A program made the translations under genes and the position numbers. A model generated the notes under the pieces. The model had not been told where the DNA came from and did no database searches. It was given only the letters and a program-made list of their open reading frames with translations. Shown here in pieces: positions 50,237 to 58,780 of a stretch of DNA of 64,000 bases. Origin of the DNA: Aliihoeflea sp023389195 (GTDB taxonomy: Bacteria; Pseudomonadota; Alphaproteobacteria; Rhizobiales; Rhizobiaceae); NCBI GenBank assembly GCA_023389195.1, contig JAEWET010000004.1, forward strand, positions 36,452 to 100,451, read 5' to 3'. How positions within the stretch are numbered: position 1 is the stretch's first letter; each line of letters starts with the position of its first letter.

Positions 50237-51277
50237 ATGAGCGTTCCTGATAGCGAAGCAACCGCCGGTTTGAAAGCCTTCGCCGTCGGCGAGGATGCCG
50301 CAGGCACGCGCCTCGACCAGTGGCTGGCCGCGCAAACCGCGCCCGATCTGTCCCGCAGCCGCGTCCAGGCGATCATCAGGGGCGGCGACGTGCGGATCGA
50401 CGGCAAGGTGGTGCTGGAGCCCAAATCGAAGCTCGTCGCGGGCACGCTCGTCACGCTCGGCATGCCCGAGCCGGAGCCGGCAGAACCGCAGGCCGAAGCG
50501 ATCGAACTGGCGATCCTGTTCGAGGACGACGATCTGATCGTCATCGACAAGCCGGCCGGCCTCGTCGTCCATCCCGGCGCCGGCAACTGGACCGGAACGC
50601 TCGTCAACGCGCTGATCCATCACTGCGGCGACACGCTGTCGGGCATCGGCGGCGTCAAACGGCCCGGCATCGTCCACCGTCTCGACAAGGAGACGAGCGG
50701 CGTCCTCGTGGTCGCGAAGAACGATCTCGCCCACCGGATGCTTTCGGATGCCTTTGCCGATCATGGACGGACCGGCGATCTCGAACGCGCCTACCATGCC
50801 GTTCTCTGGGGCGTGCCGCCGCGTCCGGCCGGCATCGTCGACGCCCCGCTCGGCCGGTCGGGCACCGACCGCACGAAGCGTGCCGTCGTTCCCGAGGGCC
50901 GACCCGACGCCCGGCACGCCGTGACGCACTACCAGATCGTCGAGAAATTCGGCGGGCGGGCCGATGCGACGGCCTTCGCCTCGCTGGTCGAGTGCCGTCT
51001 CGAAACGGGCCGCACCCACCAGATCCGCGTCCATATGGGCCATATCGGCCATCCGCTGATCGGCGACCAGACATATGGGCGCGCCTTCCGCACGAAGGCG
51101 AACAAGCTGCCGGATGATCTGAAGGACCTCGTCGCGGACTTCCCGCGCCAGGCGCTTCACGCCCGTCTCCTCCAGTTTCGCCACCCCAGAACCGACGAAA
51201 TCCTGCGCTTCGAGGCGCCCTACCCGACCGATTTCGCGGAACTTGTCGAAGCCCTGCGTCGTTTGCCATCCGAATGA
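50237..51277 (+). CDS. rluD: ribosomal large-subunit pseudouridine synthase RluD
   Basis: 346 residues. An N-terminal S4 RNA-binding domain (about 20-85, TRLDQWLAAQ ... GGDVRIDGKVV) precedes the RluA-type catalytic domain, with catalytic Asp about 152 in the HRLDKETSGVLVVAKN motif and substrate-binding LETGRTHQIRVH and GHPLIGDQTYG. It modifies U1911, U1915 and U1917 (E. coli numbering) of 23S rRNA. RluC is an alternative name, but the rpoH neighbour favours RluD. Confidence 0.9.
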   Translation: MSVPDSEATAGLKAFAVGEDAAGTRLDQWLAAQTAPDLSRSRVQAIIRGGDVRIDGKVVLEPKSKLVAGTLVTLGMPEPEPAEPQAEAIELAILFEDDDLIVIDKPAGLVVHPGAGNWTGTLVNALIHHCGDTLSGIGGVKRPGIVHRLDKETSGVLVVAKNDLAHRMLSDAFADHGRTGDLERAYHAVLWGVPPRPAGIVDAPLGRSGTDRTKRAVVPEGRPDARHAVTHYQIVEKFGGRADATAFASLVECRLETGRTHQIRVHMGHIGHPLIGDQTYGRAFRTKANKLPDDLKDLVADFPRQALHARLLQFRHPRTDEILRFEAPYPTDFAELVEALRRLPSE

Positions 51278-51452
51278 CGAAATCCCCGGTGACATTGTTC
51301 ACCTGAGGACGACGCTATGTTTCAGCGCGAAATGTGCCGTGCAATTCGCCCGCGCGATCCCTATATTGTCGATATGGCGCAACAGGCCCACGGCGCTGCG
51401 CCACCTGCCCGCCTTCAACGGGGGCATGCCGATTTGAGAGAGAGGGTGCTTT

Positions 51453-52361
51453 ATGGCCCAGACACTACCAAGCATTGCGACCGGAGAGGGAGGCCTTTCC
51501 CGCTATCTTGAAGAAATCCGTCGCTTCCCGATGCTTCAGCCGCAGGAAGAGTACATGCTCGCCAAGCGCTATCTGGAGCATGACGACACCGCCGCCGCCC
51601 ACAAGATGGTGACAAGCCATCTGCGTCTCGTCGCCAAGATCGCGATGGGCTATCGCGGCTACGGCCTGCCGATCGGCGAGGTGATTTCCGAGGGCAATGT
51701 CGGCCTGATGCAGGCCGTCAAGAAGTTCGAGCCCGAGCGCGGCTTCCGCCTCGCGACCTATGCGATGTGGTGGATCAAGGCTTCGATCCAGGAATACATC
51801 CTGCGTTCGTGGAGCCTCGTGAAGATGGGCACCACCGCCAATCAGAAGCGCCTGTTCTTCAACCTGCGCAAGGTGAAGGGCAAGATCCAGGCGCTCGACG
51901 AGGGCGATCTGAAGCCCGAGCACATCACCGAGATCGCGACGCGCCTCAACGTTTCGGAAGAGGAAGTCGTGTCGATGAACCGGCGCCTGTCGGGCGACGC
52001 GTCGCTCAATGCGCCGATCCGTGCGACCGAAGGCGAATCGGGCGAGTGGCAGGACTGGCTGGTCGACGACCATGAAAGCCAGGAAGAGATGCTCGTCCAG
52101 CAGGACGAACTCGAAAGCCGCCGCTCGCTGCTGAGCGACGCCATGGGCGTTCTGAACGAGCGCGAGCGCCGCATTTTTGAGGCACGCCGGCTGGCGGAAG
52201 ACCCGATGACGCTGGAAGAGCTTTCCGGCGAGTTCGACATCAGCCGCGAGCGCGTCCGCCAGATCGAGGTGCGCGCGTTCGAGAAGGTGCAGGATGCGGT
52301 CAAGGCCGCAGCGCGTCGCCAGGCACAGTCGCTGCGGACGATCGACGCCGACGCGCGCTGA
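51453..52361 (+). CDS. rpoH: heat-shock sigma factor RpoH
   Basis: 302 residues. Region 2 (GNVGLMQAVKKFEPERGFRL and YAMWWIKASIQEYILRSW), the RpoH box QKRLFFNLRK (which separates RpoH from other sigma factors) and region 4 (LTLEELSGEF-like, here MTLEELSGEFDISRERVRQIE) are complete. It directs heat-shock and envelope-stress genes. A GAGAGGG ribosome site lies 6 bases before the ATG. No clear thermosensor hairpin is seen in the 175-base leader. A bidirectional terminator follows. Confidence 0.95.
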   Translation: MAQTLPSIATGEGGLSRYLEEIRRFPMLQPQEEYMLAKRYLEHDDTAAAHKMVTSHLRLVAKIAMGYRGYGLPIGEVISEGNVGLMQAVKKFEPERGFRLATYAMWWIKASIQEYILRSWSLVKMGTTANQKRLFFNLRKVKGKIQALDEGDLKPEHITEIATRLNVSEEEVVSMNRRLSGDASLNAPIRATEGESGEWQDWLVDDHESQEEMLVQQDELESRRSLLSDAMGVLNERERRIFEARRLAEDPMTLEELSGEFDISRERVRQIEVRAFEKVQDAVKAAARRQAQSLRTIDADAR

Positions 52362-52384
52362 TCTCGTATTATCGACCTGAACAA

Positions 52385-52411
52385 AAAACGCCGGCTCGAA
52401 GCCGGCGTTTT
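52385..52411. terminator. bidirectional terminator after rpoH
   Basis: AAAACGCCGGC pairs with GCCGGCGTTTT around TCGAA, with A and T tails on both sides. It serves rpoH and the convergent membrane-protein gene, whose stop is at 52417. Confidence 0.92.
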
Positions 52412-52416
52412 CGTTT

Positions 52417-54009
52417 CTACTGCGGCTGCTCGTCGCTGTCCTCGGCGATCGGAGCCAAGGCTGCCCAGGCCCGCAACGCTTCCTGGAAGACGCGGTCGCC
52501 CGGAATGCCTTTTTCCATCGTCATCAGCGCGCGGCGCCCCGAACCGTAGGTGATCGGAATGTCGATCCAGCTCTGGCGGCGCAACAGCGTGGTGTTCGCC
52601 TCGACCTCGGCGGAGGAATCCGACAGGGCGACCAGGAAGAAGCCGTCCGCGATCTTCGCCGGGATGCCGATGAGCGGATTGCCGGCCGCCTGCTCGGTAT
52701 CCTTCATCGCCACGCGCAGAACGTTGTCGATCGAGCCGCCCGAAAAATCGTCGGATGTCAGGAAGATCATCTCGATGATGTGGCTCGCCGGAAGCGACTG
52801 GTCGCCATTGCGCCGGATCGTCATGCGGAGCTGCAGATCGCGCGCGGGGATGGTGACCTCGGCACGGATCGCCGCCTCTGGCGGCAGGTCACCACCGGGC
52901 GATTCCTGCACCAGAGACCACAGGATCGTGCCCGATTCGGCCGATCCTTCCGCGTTGGACGTGCGCTCCTCGTAGAAGATCGCGCGCTGACCGACCGCCA
53001 GTTGCGGCTGGTCCTGGTCCTGATCCGTGCCAGCTTGAGGCCCGGACGTCGCGCCCTGCGCCTGGTCGGGCGGAGTCACGGCGGCGACGGACGTGCCCTC
53101 GCCGATCGTGGGCTCTTCGCCCGCAACGCCTTCATCGACTTCGGTGCCGTCGGGCATAAGCCGCTGCGTGAACTTTTCAGCCTCCGTCGCCGGCGTTTCC
53201 GGTGCGTCGGTCTCTTCAGCCGGCGCGGACGCGACATCCTCGCCTTCCGCCTCGGCCGTCGGCTCGGTGGCGACGTTCTGCGGCGCGGAGCCGAAGATGG
53301 AGGCGAAGTCGTCGCGATTGAGCCAGATGCCGTAGCCGGCGCCCGCAACCACGATCGCGACGAGAAGCGCGGCGATCAGGCCCGCACTGGCGCGGCGCTT
53401 CTTGCGAACGGGAACCCGCGGAGCGTAGAGCGGCTGCGTGCTGGCACCGTCGTCCTCGTATTCGTCCGGCCGCAGCGCCGCGCGATCGGCGTGCCCGTCG
53501 TCGAGAAAGACGTCGCGCTGGGCCTCGTCCTGCCACTGGGTGTCGTCCGCATAGGCGTCCGAATAGGGGCGCTCTGCGTAGTCGTCGTCATAGCCCGCGG
53601 GGCCGGCGCCATAGGCTGCGTCGCTGGCGACGGGCTCGTCGTAGATTTCCTCGGCCGCGCGTGAGGGAACCGGCTGATAGGGCTCGACCTCGTCACCGGC
53701 CGGCTCGTCGCGATATGCGGTGCGCGCTTCTTCCTGCTCTTCGCCGAAGAAATTAGAGAAGTCCTGCTCGAAATCGGGATCGGCGGCGGGCGGCGGCGGC
53801 GCGGCATATTCGTCCCGCACCTGCACGATCGCCGCCTCGAGCGACTGGCGCTGGCGATCGGCAACCGCCGGTGGCGGCGGCGGGTTGAGCGCGGCGAGCT
53901 TCGCCTCGATCGTCGCCCGCGCCTTGTCATAGACCTTCTCGCGCATCTGCGGAGAATTGTCCTTGAGGCCGTCGATCGTCTTCTTCAGAACCGCTACGAA
54001 ATCTGCCAT
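52417..54009 (-). CDS. large rhizobial single-pass membrane protein of unknown function
   Basis: 530 residues. The N-terminal 70 residues form a helical domain (MADFVAVLKKTIDGLKDNSP, KVYDKARATIEAKLAALNPP). An acidic, Tyr/Asp-rich disordered cytosolic segment (about 75-190) follows, then a basic stretch and one membrane helix (about 205-227), an acidic linker (230-345) and a beta-rich C-terminal periplasmic domain (about 350-520) with ITYGSGRRALMTMEKGIPGDR near the end. I do not recognise a named family. It is convergent with rpoH and upstream of it on this strand is purA. Confidence 0.78.
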   Translation of the reverse strand: MADFVAVLKKTIDGLKDNSPQMREKVYDKARATIEAKLAALNPPPPPAVADRQRQSLEAAIVQVRDEYAAPPPPAADPDFEQDFSNFFGEEQEEARTAYRDEPAGDEVEPYQPVPSRAAEEIYDEPVASDAAYGAGPAGYDDDYAERPYSDAYADDTQWQDEAQRDVFLDDGHADRAALRPDEYEDDGASTQPLYAPRVPVRKKRRASAGLIAALLVAIVVAGAGYGIWLNRDDFASIFGSAPQNVATEPTAEAEGEDVASAPAEETDAPETPATEAEKFTQRLMPDGTEVDEGVAGEEPTIGEGTSVAAVTPPDQAQGATSGPQAGTDQDQDQPQLAVGQRAIFYEERTSNAEGSAESGTILWSLVQESPGGDLPPEAAIRAEVTIPARDLQLRMTIRRNGDQSLPASHIIEMIFLTSDDFSGGSIDNVLRVAMKDTEQAAGNPLIGIPAKIADGFFLVALSDSSAEVEANTTLLRRQSWIDIPITYGSGRRALMTMEKGIPGDRVFQEALRAWAALAPIAEDSDEQPQ

Positions 54010-54071
54010 GCGAAACTATGCCTTATCTGGCTTCCGGCTCCGGAAGTCAGGGTCCCTATGTGAACCCGAAA

Positions 54072-55370
54072 CTAGTCTTGAAAGGGATCGGTCACAAGTA
54101 TGGTGTCGTCGCGCTCGGGGCTGGTCGAAAGCAGAGCGACGGGGGCGCCGATCAACTCTTCGATATAGCGCACATACTTGACCGCTTGGGCCGGCAGGTC
54201 GTTCCACGAACGCGCATTGGCGGTCGTGCCCTCCCAGCCTTCGAGCGTCTCGTAGATCGGCTCGACGCGCGCCTGCGCGCCCTGACTGGCCGGCAGATAG
54301 TCGATCACCTCGCCGTCGAGGCGATAACCGGTGCAGACCTTGATCTCCTTGAGCCCGTCGAGAACGTCGAGTTTGGTCAAGGCGATGCCGTCGATGCCGT
54401 TGACGGCGACCGCCTGGCGCACGAGCACGGCGTCGAACCAGCCGCAGCGGCGCTTGCGCCCGGTGACGGTGCCGAACTCGCGGCCACGCGTGCCGAGGAA
54501 TTCGCCGACCTCGTTGTCCTGCTCGCTCGGGAACGGGCCTTCGCCGACGCGGGTCGTATAGGCCTTGGTGATGCCGAGCACGTAGCCGATCGCGCCCGGA
54601 CCGACGCCCGCGCCGGTCGCGGCCTGGCCGGCCACCGTGTTGGACGAGGTCACGAACGGATAGGTTCCGTGGTCGATGTCGAGCAGCGTGCCCTGTGCGC
54701 CCTCGAACAGGATGCGCTCGCCGGCGCGGCGGGCATCGTCGAGCACCTTCCAGACGCGGTCCATATAGGGAAGGATCTGGTCGGCGATCGACGTCAGTTC
54801 CTGCATGATCGCGTCGTGCGCGACTTCGCCATGGCCGAGACCGCGGCGCAGCGCGTTGTGGTGCGTGAGCAGGCGGTCGACCTTCGCCGGAAGGGTCTCA
54901 AGGTCGGCGAGATCCATGACACGCACGGCGCGGCGGCCGACCTTGTCTTCGTAGGCCGGGCCGATGCCGCGGCGCGTGGTGCCGATCTTGGTGCCCGAAT
55001 TCGAAGCCGCATCCTCGCGGAACCCGTCGAGTTCGCGGTGGAGCGACAGGATGAGCGCGGTGTTCTCGGCGATCTTCAGCCGGTCCGGCCCGACATCCAC
55101 GCCCTGCTCCTTGAGGCGGGTCATCTCGGCGACGAAAGCGTGCGGGTCGAAGACGACGCCATTGCCGATGATCGACATCTTGCCCGGGCGCACGACGCCG
55201 GAGGGCAGCAGCGACAGCTTGTAGACCTTGCCGTCGACGACCAGCGTGTGGCCGGCATTGTGACCGCCCTGGAAGCGCACGACGACATCGGCGCGTTCGG
55301 AGAGCCAGTCGACGATCTTGCCCTTGCCTTCGTCGCCCCACTGCGAACCGACGACCACCACATTGGCCAT
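54072..55370 (-). CDS. purA: adenylosuccinate synthetase
   Basis: 432 residues. GTP-dependent conversion of IMP and aspartate to adenylosuccinate. The P-loop GSQWGDEGKGK (8-18, catalytic Asp13), the His of GGHNAGHT and the GTP-binding segment near the C-terminus (VALLSTSPERDDTI) are intact, with TTRGIGPAYEDK-type (here TTRRGIGPAYEDK) and TVTGRKRRCGWFD also visible. Standard length. Confidence 0.96.
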   Translation of the reverse strand: MANVVVVGSQWGDEGKGKIVDWLSERADVVVRFQGGHNAGHTLVVDGKVYKLSLLPSGVVRPGKMSIIGNGVVFDPHAFVAEMTRLKEQGVDVGPDRLKIAENTALILSLHRELDGFREDAASNSGTKIGTTRRGIGPAYEDKVGRRAVRVMDLADLETLPAKVDRLLTHHNALRRGLGHGEVAHDAIMQELTSIADQILPYMDRVWKVLDDARRAGERILFEGAQGTLLDIDHGTYPFVTSSNTVAGQAATGAGVGPGAIGYVLGITKAYTTRVGEGPFPSEQDNEVGEFLGTRGREFGTVTGRKRRCGWFDAVLVRQAVAVNGIDGIALTKLDVLDGLKEIKVCTGYRLDGEVIDYLPASQGAQARVEPIYETLEGWEGTTANARSWNDLPAQAVKYVRYIEELIGAPVALLSTSPERDDTILVTDPFQD

Positions 55371-55567
55371 GAAAACCCATCCTCATCAATGTCGGGACGC
55401 GCGGCCCCTCGCAAAAACGAGAGCCTCTATAGCGGGCAATCAAGGCATACGCGACCCCTTCGCGTGCGAAAGCTTGAGCTCTGGGTCAATCATTATTTGT
55501 TTGCGGCCCGGTTTACCCTGCGGTGGCCGATGAATAGACAGGGGGCCAACCGCCGACGAAGGCCGCA

Positions 55568-56464
55568 ATGGTTCGCACCGCCTATATTCTCCTCTTCCTT
55601 ACGGCCCTGATGTGGGCGGGCAACGCCATCGCCGGCAAGCTCGCCATCGGCCACATCTCGCCGATGATGCTGACCTTCAGCCGCTGGGCGGTCGGCCTCA
55701 TCGTCATCGGGCTCATCGGCTGGAAGCAGTTGAAGCGCGACTGGAAGGCGGCGCGCGGCAAGCTGGCGCTGCTCTTCATCCTCGGCGCATCGGGCTTCGC
55801 CTGGTTCAACGCGGCGCTCTACAGCGCGCTTCTCTACACGTCGGCCATCAACGTCTCGATCGAGCAGGCGGCGATGCCGATGGTCATCATGGCGGCGAAT
55901 TTCCTGCTCTTCGCCATGCGCGTGACATGGGCGCAGATCGCCGGCTTCGTGCTTTCCATCGTCGGCGTGGCGATCGTCGCAAGCCATGGCGAACTCGCCC
56001 GCCTCGTCGAACTCGACGTCAATCGGGGCGATGCGCTGATGGTCGTCGCGGTGCTGCTCTACAGCTTCTACACGGTCGCGCTGCGCTTCAAGCCGGCGAT
56101 TCACTGGCAAAGCATCATGATCGTCATGGTGTTCGGCGCCATGGTTGCCTCGCTGCCCTTCGTCGCCTGGGAAGCGGCGACCGACCGGCTCGTGCTGCCG
56201 GACATGCGGGGCTGGGCGATCGTCGCCTACACCGCGCTCTTTCCCTCGCTCCTGTCGCAGATATTCTTCATGCGCGGCGTCGAGCTGATCGGCGCCAACC
56301 GGGCTGGGCTGTTCATCAATCTCGTGCCGATCCTCGGCACCATCCTGTCGATCCTCATCCTCGGCGAGGCGTTCGAAGCCTTCCACGCCGTCGCCATGGT
56401 TCTCGTCATGGGCGGCATCGCGATGGCCGAGATAAGCGGCCAGCGCGCGGCGGCGCGCATCTGA
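55568..56464 (+). CDS. EamA/DMT-family transporter
   Basis: 298 residues, ten helices in two EamA repeats. LTALMWAGNAIAGKLAIGHISP at the start and LGEAFEAFHAVAMVLVMGGI at the end are typical. Substrate unknown. It is followed after 58 bases by the Pmp3 gene and may be co-transcribed with it. It resembles the EamA protein at 567-1460 only in family, not closely in sequence. Confidence 0.88.
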   Translation: MVRTAYILLFLTALMWAGNAIAGKLAIGHISPMMLTFSRWAVGLIVIGLIGWKQLKRDWKAARGKLALLFILGASGFAWFNAALYSALLYTSAINVSIEQAAMPMVIMAANFLLFAMRVTWAQIAGFVLSIVGVAIVASHGELARLVELDVNRGDALMVVAVLLYSFYTVALRFKPAIHWQSIMIVMVFGAMVASLPFVAWEAATDRLVLPDMRGWAIVAYTALFPSLLSQIFFMRGVELIGANRAGLFINLVPILGTILSILILGEAFEAFHAVAMVLVMGGIAMAEISGQRAAARI

Positions 56465-56521
56465 GGGAAACAAAGCATCGCTCGCGCGTTGAAGGGCACC
56501 ATTCCCAACGCGTGAGAGAAA

Positions 56522-56680
56522 ATGGACGTCATCCGCATCATCGCCGCGATCCTGCTGCCGCCGCTCGGCGTCTTCCTGCAGGTGGGTTTCGGCCTCCACT
56601 TCTGGCTCAACATCCTCCTGACCCTGCTCGGCTACATTCCCGGCATCATCCACGCCATCTGGGTCGTGCTGCGCAAATGA
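56522..56680 (+). CDS. Pmp3/YqaE-family small membrane protein
   Basis: 52 residues forming two hydrophobic helices: RIIAAILLPPLGVFLQVGFG and the end PGIIHAIWVVLRK, the Pmp3 (UPF0057) pattern. In yeast and plants such proteins affect membrane potential and salt tolerance; the bacterial role is unproven. The last bases overlap the next ATG (ATGA), so the DUF4112 protein is translationally coupled. Confidence 0.9.
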   Translation: MDVIRIIAAILLPPLGVFLQVGFGLHFWLNILLTLLGYIPGIIHAIWVVLRK

Positions 56681-57063
56681 TCGCGACCGCCGCGCCCCGG
56701 ATCGACCGGCCTGCCCCCGACTTCGTCAAGGAACTGGACGAGGTGCGGCGGCTGGCGAAGCTGCTCGACACGCGCTGGAAAATCCCCGGCATCGGCGTGC
56801 GCTTCGGCATCGATCCTGTTCTCGGCCTCATTCCGGGCGCGGGCGATCTCGTGGCCGGCGCCATCTCCACCTATGTCATCATCAAGGCGCACCGGCTCGG
56901 CGCACCGAAATCGATGCTGGTGAAGATGGCCGGCAACGTCGCGGTCGACACGATCGTCGGCTCGGTGCCGATCCTCGGCTCGGTCTTCGACCTCTTCTAC
57001 AAGGCGTCGACGCGAAATCTGCGTCTTCTTCAGACGCATCTGGAAGACCGCGACAAGATATGA
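56677..57063 (+). CDS. DUF4112 membrane protein
   Basis: 128 residues with the DUF4112 core: LDTRWKIPGIGVRFGIDPVL, GLIPGAGDLVAGAISTYVII, MLVKMAGNVAVDTIVGSVPILGSVFDLFYKA. The repeated GxIPxxGD/GSVPILGSxFD motifs with surrounding hydrophobic stretches suggest two membrane helices. Function unknown. Starts inside the Pmp3 stop codon. Confidence 0.88.
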   Translation: MIATAAPRIDRPAPDFVKELDEVRRLAKLLDTRWKIPGIGVRFGIDPVLGLIPGAGDLVAGAISTYVIIKAHRLGAPKSMLVKMAGNVAVDTIVGSVPILGSVFDLFYKASTRNLRLLQTHLEDRDKI

Positions 57064-57065
57064 AA

Positions 57066-57091
57066 AAGGCGCGGGATCGCTCCCGCGCCTT
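57066..57091. terminator. terminator between DUF4112 gene and serA
   Basis: AAGGCGCGGGA pairs with TCCCGCGCCTT around a TCGC loop. An A tract precedes and TTGTTCT follows, so it could end both the plus-strand unit and serA, whose stop is at 57113. Confidence 0.85.
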
Positions 57092-57112
57092 GTTCTCAAT
57101 TCCAGTAGCAGA

Positions 57113-58711
57113 TCAGCCCGCGACGTCGAAATGCAGCGGCTTGGCCGATTCGATCGACGGGTGCGCGCGCACTTCTTCGAGCACCTTTTCAGGGAACGGC
57201 GCATCGAGATAGAGCAGCGCGATGGCATCGCCGCCTGGCCGGTTGCGGCCGAGCTGGAAGTTGGCGATGTTGACGCCATTCTTGCCGCAGACCGTGCCAA
57301 GCAGACCGATGATGCCGGGCGCATCGGCATTGGTGGTGTAGAGCATGTGCTCACCCACTTCCGCGTCAAGATTGATGCCCTTGATCTGGATGAAGCGCGG
57401 CTTGCCGTCCGAGAAGCAGGTGCCGGCGATCGAGCGCGTCTTGGTCTTGGTCTTGACGTTGAGGCGGATATAGCCGTCGAAGACGCCCGACTTGTCGCGG
57501 CGAACCTCGGAGAGGACGACGCCTCGCTCCTTGGCCATGATCGGCGCGGAGACCATGTTGACGTCGGCGACCTGCGGACGGATCAGCCCGGCCAGCGCAG
57601 CCGAGACCAGCGCCCGCGTGTTCATCGACGCCGTATTGCCGTCGAACAAGATCTCGACCTCCTGGATCGGCTCCTCGGTCACCTGCCCCACGAACGCGCC
57701 CAGGACTTCGGCGAGCTTGATGAAGGGCTTGAGGCGCGGCGCTTCCTCGGCCGTGATCGACGGCATGTTGATGGCGTTCGAAACTGCGCCCTTGACGAGA
57801 TAGTCCGCCATCTGCTCGGCGACCTGCAGCGCGACGTTTTCCTGCGCCTCGGATGTCGAGGCGCCCAGATGCGGCGTCGCGACGACGTTCTCCATGCCGA
57901 AGAGCGGGCTGTCGGTCGCCGGTTCCACTTCGAAGACGTCGATGCCCGCGCCGGCTACCTTTCCGGATTTCAGCGCCTCGATCAGGTCGGCCTCGACGAT
58001 CAGGCCGCCGCGCGCGCAGTTGATGATACGCACGCCGTCCTTCATCCTGGCGAGCGCCTCCTTGTTGATGATGCCCCGCGTCTTGTCGGTCATCGGCGTA
58101 TGCAGCGTGATGAAGTCCGAGCGGGCGAAGATTTCGTCGAGTTCGACCTTCTCAACGCCGAGTTCCTGCGCCCGGCCTTCCGACAGGAACGGGTCGAAGG
58201 CGATGACGTGCATCTTGAGCCCGACGCCGCGCATGGCGACGATGGAGCCGATATTGCCGCAGCCGATGACGCCCAGCGTCTTGCCGGTGATCTCGACACC
58301 CATGAAGCGGTTCTTCTCCCACTTGCCGGCATGGGTCGAGGCGTTCGCTTCGGGAAGCTGGCGGGCGACGGCGAACATCAGCGCGATGGCGTGTTCGGCG
58401 GTCGTGATCGAATTGCCGAAAGGCGTGTTCATCACGATGATGCCGCGCCGCGAGGCGGCCGGAATGTCGACATTGTCAACGCCGATGCCGGCGCGCCCGA
58501 CGACCTTGAGATTGGTCGCGGCCGCGATCAGCTTCTCGGTCACCTTGGTGGCGGAGCGGATCGCAAGCCCATCATACTGCCCGATCACCTCGAGCAGCTT
58601 TTCCTTGTCCTTGCCGAGGTCGGGCAGGTAGTCGACCTCCACCCCGCGATCCTTGAATATCTGGACGGCGGTGGGCGAAAGTTTGTCGGAAACGAGTACG
58701 CGGGGCGCCAT
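57113..58711 (-). CDS. serA: D-3-phosphoglycerate dehydrogenase
   Basis: 532 residues, the long type with substrate and NAD domains (1-315), an intervening allosteric domain (about 320-450) and a C-terminal ACT domain (460-532) that senses serine. NAD motif GCGNIGSIVA lies near residue 150; catalytic Arg in INCARGGLI, Glu in DVFEVEP and His in TPHLGAST are present. AAGGAGG precedes the ATG by 6 bases, fixing the start at 58711. Second gene of serC-serA, 69 bases after serC with a hairpin between. Confidence 0.96.
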   Translation of the reverse strand: MAPRVLVSDKLSPTAVQIFKDRGVEVDYLPDLGKDKEKLLEVIGQYDGLAIRSATKVTEKLIAAATNLKVVGRAGIGVDNVDIPAASRRGIIVMNTPFGNSITTAEHAIALMFAVARQLPEANASTHAGKWEKNRFMGVEITGKTLGVIGCGNIGSIVAMRGVGLKMHVIAFDPFLSEGRAQELGVEKVELDEIFARSDFITLHTPMTDKTRGIINKEALARMKDGVRIINCARGGLIVEADLIEALKSGKVAGAGIDVFEVEPATDSPLFGMENVVATPHLGASTSEAQENVALQVAEQMADYLVKGAVSNAINMPSITAEEAPRLKPFIKLAEVLGAFVGQVTEEPIQEVEILFDGNTASMNTRALVSAALAGLIRPQVADVNMVSAPIMAKERGVVLSEVRRDKSGVFDGYIRLNVKTKTKTRSIAGTCFSDGKPRFIQIKGINLDAEVGEHMLYTTNADAPGIIGLLGTVCGKNGVNIANFQLGRNRPGGDAIALLYLDAPFPEKVLEEVRAHPSIESAKPLHFDVAG

Positions 58712-58748
58712 GATGGCCTCCTTCGTCATGTCTTGCAAAAAGGGAATG

Positions 58749-58772
58749 AAAGGCCGCTTGGTCGAGGCCTTT
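58749..58772 (-). other. hairpin between serC and serA
   Basis: AAAGGCC and GGCCTTT pair around a 10-base loop; in the transcript direction TTTCATTCCCTTTTT follows. It resembles a weak terminator or processing site that would lower serA relative to serC. Stem is only 7 bp. Confidence 0.55.
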
Positions 58773-58780
58773 AAATGATG

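Noticed and set aside
51278..51452. ROSE-type RNA thermometer before rpoH
   Set aside because: No UYGCU-type element or convincing stem that would cover the ribosome site was found in the leader.
54018..55610. 530-codon plus-strand open frame
   Set aside because: Antisense to purA, which has all its signature motifs.
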